DNA from: Baylisascaris procyonis
Taxonomy: Eukaryota > Nematoda > Chromadorea > Rhabditida > Ascarididae
Direction of reading: 5' to 3'
Length of the DNA stretch: 64,000 nucleotides
Assembly (NCBI GenBank): GCA_037389465.1
Contig: JAZARR010000088.1
Coordinates: 2,542,001-2,606,000 of the forward strand
Shown here: piece after piece, positions 55,155 through 64,000 of the stretch
Layout: every line of letters starts with the position of its first letter
Position numbering within the stretch: position 1 is the first letter of the stretch
The notes under the pieces: generated by a model
What the model saw: only the letters and a program-made list of their open reading frames with translations
Database searches by the model: none
What the model was told of the DNA's origin: nothing
Made by a program: the position numbers and the translations under genes

Positions 55155-58100
55155 CCGGGTTAACAAAGTATAGTATGACTTAAAACCCGCAGTAAGCTGA
55201 CAGCTTATTACGGGCTTTAAATTCCCATCATCTCCATTGATTCCATATTTCATTCAATCACGAATTATTGCCTCTAGAAAAGCAAAAAGATGCGCAATGG
55301 CCGTGCGTGGAGAACTGGCTCCGAAAGTTAATTGGCGAATATTAACCACTAAAATTAAGGTGAAATGGTAATTTGGGAATTTGATTGTTAGGGACAAGAA
55401 ATTAACACAAAAAAAGTAAATATAAACCGACCTAATAATCTACCCTTTCCTCGAGTACACATTGCCTCCAAAGTTTTCTGAAAAAAAGCTCATGCCATAT
55501 TAGAACTCCATTCTCTAATACGTCTTTTCTGCCATACTAGATTTTAAGTAAAAAAAATCCTGACTCACGAAAGTTTTACTTTGAGTTACGCTATATAAAT
55601 CGCGTCTCTAATGCGGATCAAATTCGGGTGCTTACTAAAACTTTAAAGTAAGCGCTATGAAGTTATCGATGCAATTTCATTCCGTTGCTATTGGGCAACA
55701 TTCGTGCAACTTTTCAATTTGCTGCAACTCATATATATGATATGCTTGAAGTATCTCTCCCTTCCCCTCTATTGCCCGGGGTAACTTAACCGTCTGATAG
55801 ACCAACATTCTTTGTAGATCGTGCTAAACCATATGATCAGGTAACAAGTTTCTTAATCGCTCGATAGGCCACCCCTCACGCCAACGTCGAAACAGAACGT
55901 ACGTTGGGCAAAGCGTATTGTGAAGGATTCACAGTCTATCGCAGTAGGTGGGAAACGTGAAAAAAAAGGAAACACAGCCTAACCCCGGAACCGTGTTCAA
56001 CTGTCATTTGCTTTAGTCGATGCTCGCAAATGAAGCCAAAAGTCGACCGTCTAGTATCTCTGCTTGCGCAATACTTAACCATGAATACGTGACAAAACTC
56101 ATGAATCAATGAAAATCTGTCAAGAAGCACCTCGTAACAAGAGGTCTAAGCCACGCAAATAACACTCGAATGATTTCGAGACAAAAGGTTTGGCGTGCTC
56201 AGGACTATAGTGTAGCTGGTGGGGAATGTGCTATTTTTTCATTTCTTCCAGCGCCTGCTTTATCTCTGTGTAGCTATTTCTGTTATGGATTGGGAAGTGC
56301 GCATCTTTGCCCACAAGCATATATGGACTAGACAACTGCCTGATGTAGTCGTCCACGCATTCATCTGTCCATTCTCACAATTTGTTCTTCTCCTTTTTCT
56401 TTAGCTACCAGACAAATATAGGTTCTGGCTGATGGATGCCGCTGGACAGGAATGATTAGAAATACAAGTTCGTCATACCACCTTTAAAGATAATCATGGT
56501 AAATTACGAAGTGATACCGTGCTGCGTAATTTAAAATCTGCCATAGCTATGCAACACCCACAATACCAGCATCGCGACACGCCATTTCCCATTTCATTCG
56601 GTTCGACTGCTCGACGCTTGCTTATCAACTTTCCTATTATTCTTCAGAAAGAAAGACTTCGCAATTGAAGAGCTTTCGAGCTGTAACACAAATGGTCTGA
56701 TAAGCGTTTTTTTAACCAAAAAATGAGCAACTCATATCCAAATACACTCATAAAATATTCAAACAATGTTTGAAAAATAAACCCGCAATGAGAAATCATT
56801 TCACAGTTTCACAGAAAACAAAAAAAAAAAAAGTTTCCAAGGCGAGAGAACTCGCCGACATGGATAACTAAATCACCAGAACGTTGAACATCGTTGGTCA
56901 CAAAAGGAAAAAATAATAGTAGTTAATGATGATGAAGAAAACGCTAAAAACACTTACATACTCAAAACGACAAACAAAAGTTGCTTACGAACCGTTGCGA
57001 CAAGCGTACAATGAGTGATGATGAAAGCGGAGATACTCGAACAGTTTAGAGATATCAAAACAAGCAGTTAAAAACCAAAATATGAAGAATTTGTGGCATT
57101 GACTATTTTTTTGCATATTGCATATTCTAGAATAATAGCCTCATTCCATTCAAGATAGACTGCGTTCAATCAACCCACTAAACTGCAAGAGTGCCAGGAA
57201 CAAGAGCCGCAATTACAACAACGATCACTCAATCGTTCAATTGCAGCTTGACCAAAAATGACTTATTGTATTAGTTTAATACAAAGCCCAGCTTTTTAGC
57301 TGGATAACAAAGGATGAAGCCTACAGATGAGCTGAAATGGACAGAAACAGGGAACAAATAGACTGCTACGTTCATCCTCCTCAATTTTTTCTCTGGAAAT
57401 TCCCTCTATCACTTCGGTAATCCTAGAAACCGTACTGAAGACAATCTGGCAATGTTCCCGTTGCTCAGGGTTTGAACTGCAATAACCTATACGCTTCAGA
57501 AGCGGCAATCTTCAAACGCAGAACTCCTCAAAAACTTCTACAGACCCTTTTTGATTTAGTCGGTACTTCACAAATACAGTGAAATCTAATTTGATTTGAT
57601 CGGAAAGGTGACTTTCCCGTGGCTCGTCCCACCTTTTTTACGACCACAGCTGATATTCTTTTGTACTTTACCGGAAACTCTCTTAACAATACTAGATGAA
57701 AACATCCAGCAGATACATGCATACAAAGGATACAAGCGAAAACTGCTCTCTGCGTTTCCTCAGATGTTCTTTGGCAGGCGCACTCTAGTCTAAAAGCTCG
57801 TTAGTCAACATCTGAACGTGGAACAGTTCCTACTCTTATGCTCCTTTTACGCAAATCTTAGTCAATCCCTCAAAAACTCGAAACCGGGCCACGGGGCTGC
57901 ACGGATGCATTGAACGCCTAAGTAGAGGAGAGATAAGTCGCCTTTATTGGTTTGAACAAACAGCTTGGCATTATAATATTCGCGTTTTGACTGTGAGCCA
58001 ATTATCCGGAAGTTGTGTACTCTAAGGGATGCAACATCAGAAAGGAAAAGCAGAAAGAAAGCTGTTCTTATGCACAGATAATAAGCACAGAGTGCGAAGA

Positions 58101-58508
58101 GCAACAGTGGGCAGGGGTGGGTGGGAACAACATGATGAAACCGAAATGAAGGAGGAGGAGGGGGAAGTGGCATGGAAGATGATGAAACAATCTTTCTTAT
58201 AATCTCTTTTCACCAGAAAACGAAACAAAAAATAATTTGACAATGCGAAATACCATCAACGTGCTCAAATATCTATTATGATGAACTTCGTTCGTTGTAT
58301 AAGTTTTTTGTCGATACTTTCAATATAGAAGGGAAATAAGTTCGCACCATCATCCCCCATACAGCCATTGTAAATTCTTTGCACATCAACAGAAAGCAAT
58401 CAAATGAATAGAACTTTCGTTATGCATATATAGATTATGTGCTGAAGGGAGGATACGTTGTTTCTCAATTCCTACATGAACGCTTCCCCTCAACTTTATA
58501 TTTAATAA

Positions 58509-58537
58509 TTTATTTGTATTAGTACATCTTATTTATT
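58509..58537 (-). terminator. Candidate polyadenylation signals for the DAPK gene
   Basis: Two AATAAA motifs on the - strand (58514-58509 and 58537-58532) lie about 200 bp past the DAPK stop at 58739, a normal 3'-UTR length for a nematode. Confidence 0.5.
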
Positions 58538-58738
58538 CTATAAATTTATATTAGATTCACTCACACTTTCACATTCAATCACATTAAAAATTCTATCGTT
58601 AGAAGACTCTTTTCAGTGGGCAAACAAAATTGCTCGAGCGCGCCTAGCAAGTGTATTCTTTAGTGGAAAGGCGGTTAGATAACTCTAAGGCAATTGCAAA
58701 GAGAGAAGCAAATCATGTGCAGCGCTCGAGACCAATTG

Positions 58739-58874
58739 CTATCGAGAAAGAGTGGATGCCGAACGAGGATCGGTGGTCGACTGCGTTGATGAGACAACTC
58801 CAGAATCACCACATTCTGTTAGGTGTGTCACCGGCTGCTCATCCAATGGTGCAAACAAGTAAAGCGGCACCGTC
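58739..58874 (-). CDS. dapk-1: DAPK terminal exon, Ser/Thr-rich tail
   Basis: Acceptor TTTGTAG at 58875. It reads TVPLYLFAPLDEQPVTHLTE, then a Gly/Val/Ser/Thr stretch ending SASTLSR and TAG at 58741-58739. DAPK proteins end in a Ser-rich tail of this kind. A + strand frame over the same bases is a shadow. Confidence 0.85.
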
Positions 58875-61800
58875 CTACAAATGATGACAACAATCAATCA
58901 CCTTTATAATCGAGCATATGGAAGGAAAAAACACACTGAAAAAAACATCCTATGCGTCTATAAGCGTCAGAAATCTTCTGAAGAAATTAATTAAAGCAGA
59001 CAACTATTATGTACTAACAATTATTCAAGACAACTTTCGGATCAGAGGTGAAAGCGATCGAATGCAGCCACATTCAATGCTAGTCTGTAAAAGCCTAGCG
59101 CAAAATGAGCAGTTCAACACATTTTTCTTATTGGTAACGCCAACAAACAACACATCAACCTGCTGCCTTGGCGAGAAAACGCCATAAATTCAGCCTTTTA
59201 ATTAAAGGAACGAAAAGAAATAGAAACCTATAGAGCGCATCTCTGGCATCTTGTCTGCCCAACTCTTCGAGTACACTGCAGAGGCGGCCAACAGTGGCCG
59301 TTTCGGGACATTGCAAAGCCCATTCGGCAAGCAGTTGATCTGTTCTCGATAGACTCTGACCGGTAGAGTCGACTTCAGGTAGTTGATCAGTCAACGACAA
59401 TTTTACTGCCAATATTGACCTCAAATAATTCACAAAATTAACTGAAAACTGAGGAAATCAATATCCCAACGGCATTCAATAAAAGCGAAACTCCAATCTG
59501 AATGACGTTAAAATACTTCATATTACGATGGTTTTAAATTTTCTTGCTTTCGGCACCTCGGCATTACTACTTACCTGTGCCCCCCTAACCGTTTCCCTTC
59601 CAGTCACCTTGGCATACTGTTTAGATGTGTCCCCACCCTCCCCCCCCCCCAAGCGACAAGATCTTCAAGAATTTCGTGAGCCTGTTGACGTATGCAATTA
59701 TGAAGCTGAAACAAGTGGAACTACTGCAGGCACACTTTCCCAGTTGCATGAATTGTAATTCAGCGTAAAATATGGAACATAGTGCTACCTTTTTATAAAC
59801 TCTGCTAATAATGCCGGGCTTCATTTTTATAGAGCTGCAACTTTTCGATCAGGCATGAAATCTCTTCAAACTGAAAGATTAGCAAAGTTCGCCAATATTT
59901 TTTTTTTAAACTGAGATTTGTTCCTCATATACAGAAAAACTCTGAAGCAAAAAGATTTGCAGCCCTGCAGTTCACGAGTTTCTAGCATTGCAAAAAAGTA
60001 GCACACATCAGTAAACTTCAAATGAGCAAGCCTGAAACCGACCAGTCTCTGCCCATAGCATCCGATGGATCCAGAAGCGCGGCCAGCTCACAGCGTGAAG
60101 CGAGTTGCAGTTGTGCTACACCAACGTCAATACCTAAAGTGAGCACAGCTGCTACGTCACGTGAACCGAAACAGACCACATCGGTGAAAAGTTCCTCGCC
60201 CTCTTGGTTATTGCGAATTGTTAGTGACTCTGCTTGCTGCATTGCCATTATCGTTTCCGGTGCATAAACCGCTGGAACGGCAGCGTGCTCCTAAATATTC
60301 GAGGATACAATTAGATTCTTTATTCATATTTCACACCCAATCAAACCATCACGCTTAGAGACTAGTTTGCTACATCGGTAGACTATATGTACGATCTGAA
60401 AAGCTTAAGAAACTCGCAGACTGTAGCGTGCTCAGCCTCTCATTTGCGATAGCTATTACGAAGGCCTATGATCCACATCAAAGGTTGGATTTGGCCGGTC
60501 TTTCACGTTGATCCTTCTCGCGAAGGCTATACAGTAGGTTGGGAAAGATCTTTTGAAAGATATGCGCCAAATTAAATCAGCTTTTTTCAAGTATGAGAAA
60601 ACTTGACTAGATCACGTTTACCAAAGACAAGCGGCTTTTAATCTAAACAATCTCATTTAACTTTCCACTTTAACTTCAACTATTAATCTCATATATGATC
60701 CACATCAAAGGTTGGATTTGGCCGGTCTTTCACGTTGATCCTTCTCGCGAAGGCTATACAGTAGGTTGGGAAAGATCTTTTGAAAGATATGCGCCAAATT
60801 AAATCAGCTTTTTTCAAGTATGAGAAAACTTGACTAGATCACGTTTACCAAAGACAAGCGGCTTTTAATCTAAACAATCTCATTTAACTTTCCACTTTAA
60901 CTTCAACTATTAATCTCATATAGATCAATGGAATTTCCGCCAGCGATTTATCAGTGCTTTAAATGCAACCTTGTTTATGTCAAAAAGTTTCTTAGTTAGG
61001 TGATTTCTCGGCATAAACACAAATAAGAGTTGTGAGAAATACGAGCGGCTTACCCGAAGGTGCTTAGGTGAAAGGAAGTGTCGCTCAAGGGAGATACCGG
61101 GAGCGACTTCTTGCGCAGCTTGCTCAACGAGATTCGTTATATCCTCGAGAAAGTAGAAGCATGAAGTAGCAATTTCACAAGGACCGCGTACTTGCACCTC
61201 TACGGCATCGCCATGCAAACGAATCAAAGCCTCCATCTGACCTGAGCTCATTTTGCTACATCCTGCCCACTGCACCAGATCTGCATCCATCGGATCCTGC
61301 AAGTTAGTTCACTTTACCTTTGTAAGGTCAACGGTCTTTTTTATTTTTTACCAGCAGAAATATAGCGAATGATTTCATTCACTTCTACGCAAATTTAAAC
61401 TTATGGTCTTTAAGACAGCGTTCTCACTCTCCCCATTAAGTTATGATGCCTTCATATGGCCAACAACCTCCCCTTCCATCCGAACGCGGATGTATATACG
61501 AAAAAACGGCATAGTAGCTCTAACAATACACTTGATTATGAGGAAGAGAAACAAAGAAACTAAAGAAAACATTTCGAGCAACAAATCATTGATTTAGCAG
61601 GATTGTGGAAGATCTCAAATTGAGAAGTCAAGAAGATTGGCAGACGCAAAACACCAATGAAATGCCGCATTTTTACAAACGGAAGAATCTCTCGAGATCT
61701 AAGGAAAAAATAAATGACTCCCCATTCCGTTCATCTCAAATGCTGGTGCAAAAGTAGCTCTTTTCTAATAGCAAAGCACGTGGAAAAATTTCCCTTGATT

Positions 61801-63867
61801 AGACGGTCCCTTCTCGAAAACTGGGGAATAGAAACGTGGAATTTTCTATTTAAATGAACATGGTGCTTTATCTGCGTTTGTTGAAGTGAACTATAGCAGC
61901 CTGGACGGAAAAAAAGACAATTTAAAGGAAGACTAAAGCAAAGGACTGGCAATAGATAGCACTGCACCGCTCTTCTTGGAATTCAAGCAGTCAGTTCATT
62001 TCATCAATATCCTCGCTAATAACAAACAAGAACAAATAATGTACCTGAAAATCGTGCATGGACCGACGCAATGCAACTTGAATACGTGGGAAGGTGCTCT
62101 GCAATGAGCGCTCCATTCCACGCATTGGCAGCACACGTACTCCTCCGTATACGTATGATGGCCGATCCCGGAGCCACACATCCCTTAAAGAAAACGATAG
62201 AACCATCGAGTATACGTTATAGAATTCAGATGAACATCACGTTATGATTGGAAGCAGTCAAAGTAGTCGAATTATCGTAGCAAACTGTAGCAAATAGTTG
62301 TGAAAACATCACTCAAATGCATAACCGCATAAACCTATGAATTACCTATGAATGAATCACTTCTGCTCGTAATACCTACGAGTCAAGCTATATACTCAAT
62401 GGAACATAGTCTAAGTCAAAAGCACACCCAGTAGGTAATCAAATATTGGAAGTACTACAAAAAGAAGTTAGATATATTGCGATAAAAGCATCTTACTGCG
62501 TAGATAGCAAAGGACAAATCATTTAGGATTTTATAGTTGAAAATAATAGAACGCACAATAAAAACAATCGATAAAAATGCATTTTAAGCGAAATTTAGCA
62601 AAAAAAACCTAATAAAAGGCAATGCGCTATTAAAAACTTAAATGAAATGGAAGAAATGCAGCGTAAAAGAAGCAAATTAGTTTCAAAAAGTTTCACCCTC
62701 GTAATATGGGATAAGTTCAAGCAGAATAGATACGTGATACAAGATAAATAGTACGTTGACGTTAGCCGACTTCACTTTATGCTTCACTATAGCTAGAAAA
62801 TTTATCGAAAATTGTCCAAATTCAAATTCTGCTAAGAAAGATGAGAAACATCAAAAATAGATCAAAACGTTGAAATCAACATACTTCGGTGGATCGAGGA
62901 CGTTGAAAGCTGGAAATTCAAACTCTGCCTCTCCATTCGAATCGGTTGGAGTACACAATTGTAGCGTATCGAGGATGTGCAAAAGATCGGCGGGCTCAGC
63001 AATTTCCGGATAAATTGGCGCAAAATCATCGGTGGAATAGCAACCGTTGATACGGCAACGCGATAAAAACTCGGCAGATAAAAGATTGCCCAGAACATGA
63101 GTTCCTAACCATTCAGGCGAGAGAACAACATAATCGAGTTCGGACGCCTCATCTCGAAGGTAAACAACCTGCAGACACGTTAATAAGATAACATCGCGTG
63201 AAAAAATAGCAACCAAAACTCATCACAAATATTTGCTGATCATTAAAAACTGTCAACGGCATGTTCTCCTCTTTCATGAAAACAACCCTTTCTACGTTGA
63301 GTAATAGAAAAGAGTTACTCGCGCATTTTCCTCCTTGATATCCGTTATGAAATTTGTGAATATCATTCCCTCCTCCCACCAAGATACTTATACTCACAAA
63401 AATAACTGGTCGCATAAGATCGCATATTTTGTTCGAAATTCTGAATGCCTATAACAAAATCGTTTGTAAATTTCCCACTTGCGTATTTAAATATATTAGT
63501 TGAAACTAGATAACATGAAAAGTAAAATAATATAGAAATGAAAAAAACTCCTATGACTGACTTATTCCGCCTTTACCTTATTGACTACCTGAACAGAAAC
63601 GCTCCTCTCCGAAAATATGGCGATTTTAGAGAGTACTGCTTATTACCTTTAAAAAAACAAAGAAAGCTGGATTCAGACCTCGCCAATAAGTTGAAGTTGT
63701 TGTATCAACTGTCGGCAATGGCTATCGCCAGCCAACGGATTCACATCAGTACGAACGATAGTCGTAAAATGCGGCCAAGTAATAACAGGAAAATGTGCAT
63801 GTTGCCTGCGTACACCGGATAAATATTGTACACACGTATCCAACAGACCTAACGGCTTTTGTAATCG
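58739..63867 (-). CDS. dapk-1: Death-associated protein kinase (DAPK), C-terminal part
   Basis: Exons on the - strand: 63867-63679, 63168-62885, 62183-62045, 61296-61054, 60290-60043, 59419-59228, 58874-58739. They join in phase to 476 codons plus TAG. The order of blocks follows animal DAPK: a COR-like region (HFPVITWPHF, LIQQLQLIGE, VVLSPEWLGTHVLGNLLS, YGGVRVLP), VEVQVRG, HFLSPKHLR, a CFGSRDV ... LGIDV block, LLDPSDAMGRDW, then a death domain (LLAEWALQCPETATVGRLCS ... LGRQDARDALYR) and a Ser/Thr-rich tail ending STLSR, like the Ser-rich SVVSR tail of human DAPK1. DAPK is a cytoskeletal Ser/Thr kinase in cell death and autophagy; nematode DAPK-1 limits epidermal wound responses. The kinase, ankyrin and ROC parts lie beyond 64000. 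The 5' edge of the first exon shown (acceptor AGTTTTAG) is less sure; a shorter start at 63805 is possible. Confidence 0.9.
59228..59419 (-). CDS. dapk-1: DAPK death-domain exon
   Basis: 192 bp. The donor of the preceding exon (GACTG|GTCGGT at 60043) and this acceptor (TTTGAG) make TGG, giving DW-SILAVKLSL across the junction, which matches the DAPK pattern. The death-domain helices lie in the second half; the exon ends TATAG|GTTTCT and the carried AG makes Arg with the last exon. Reading past the donor gives a spurious hydrophobic extension. Confidence 0.88.
59640..59650. repeat. Poly-C run in a DAPK intron
   Basis: Eleven C within a CCCCA/CCCTCC-rich patch (about 59630-59652) in the intron 59420-60042. 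Confidence 0.85.
60467..60921. repeat. 227-bp tandem duplication in a DAPK intron
   Basis: Two head-to-tail copies of a 227-bp unit beginning TATGATCCACATCAAAGG (60467 and 60694) fill most of the intron 60291-61053. I saw no difference between the copies except at the outer edges, so the duplication is recent or an assembly product. Confidence 0.93.
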
Positions 63868-64000
63868 CTAAAACTTTCAACAACGTGACTAAAAATACAA
63901 AAAATAAAAAAATAAGTGAATAAATAGCAGAAAAACAAAAAAAAAATCCTTACATGAAAAAATTTCGAAAAAAAAAAACATTCTGAACTACGCATCAGAA
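63868..64000. other. Right edge: DAPK intron, no exon seen
   Basis: A/T-rich sequence with A-runs. On the - strand it is T-rich and leads into the acceptor at 63868, consistent with the 3' part of an intron whose upstream exon is outside the window. Confidence 0.5.

Larger units (their letters stand above)
49429..58738. other. Intergenic region between convergent CAR-1-like and DAPK genes
   Basis: About 9.3 kb. The left 1.2 kb is T-rich 3'-UTR-like DNA, and the right few hundred bp is the 3' flank of the DAPK gene. The middle has no exon I could recognise on either strand; open frames are short and not protein-like. It contains a 41-bp tandem duplication (53003-53084), a 13-bp inverted repeat (54467-54532) and a 38-bp tandem repeat (55091-55154). 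Confidence 0.5.

Noticed and set aside
58651..58884. 77-codon + strand frame rich in charged residues
   Set aside because: It is a shadow of the DAPK terminal exon on the opposite strand, which has correct splice signals and a DAPK-like tail.
59155..59227. Hydrophobic extension of the DAPK death-domain frame
   Set aside because: It is read-through of the donor TATAG|GTTTCT into the intron; splicing to 58874 restores a DAPK-like C-terminus.
63538..63822. 94-codon + strand frame near the right edge
   Set aside because: It overlaps the DAPK exon 63867-63679 on the - strand, which joins in phase to the next DAPK exon and has COR-like content.
1..64000. CRISPR arrays, tRNA genes, rRNA genes, bacterial-type operons
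   Set aside because: No regularly spaced repeats, tRNA cloverleaf signals or rRNA blocks were seen; the only tRNA-like string is the primer-binding site of the retrotransposon. The intron-rich genes show the DNA is eukaryotic.

Overview
This is a eukaryotic window, most likely from a clade V nematode (rhabditine or strongylid). It is AT-rich, with short coding exons split by introns of about 0.1-1.9 kb that have GT..AG borders and T-rich acceptors. The two genes that can be named have nematode-like protein features. All reading frames were joined by eye from splice sites, phase and protein family; no alignment was run.

Layout. 1-5534: flanking DNA with a (TA)n microsatellite, the decayed reverse transcriptase of a non-LTR retrotransposon (about 2008-3030) and a G-rich tract near 4.5 kb. 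5535-22761 (+): one large gene of more than 20 exons for a multi-C2H2 zinc-finger protein. It has 19 intact fingers plus one broken one, is about 1,300 residues long, and is comparable in layout to the REST-like SPR-3/SPR-4 proteins of Caenorhabditis. 22762-33076: about 10 kb without a confident gene, holding a second (TA)n tract, small tandem repeats and a few coding-like open segments. 33077-49428 (+): a seven-exon gene for an LSM14/Scd6/Trailer hitch/CAR-1 RNP-granule protein, with LSm, FDF, FFD, TFG and RGG-type elements in order. 49429-58738: intergenic DNA with minor repeats. 58739-63867 (-): the 3' part of a death-associated protein kinase (DAPK) gene, covering the COR-like region through the death domain to the Ser-rich tail. 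Its kinase, ankyrin and ROC parts lie beyond the right edge.

The most striking feature is a complete, apparently undecayed BEL/Pao LTR retrotransposon (33502-41210). It lies antisense in the first intron of the CAR-1-like gene, between the two exons that encode the LSm domain. It has two 1,141-bp LTRs in which I saw no difference, a 5-bp target-site duplication, a tRNA primer-binding site and one uninterrupted 1,786-residue gag-pol frame. This indicates a recent insertion. CAR-1 and DAPK are functionally unrelated as far as is known and are convergently transcribed.
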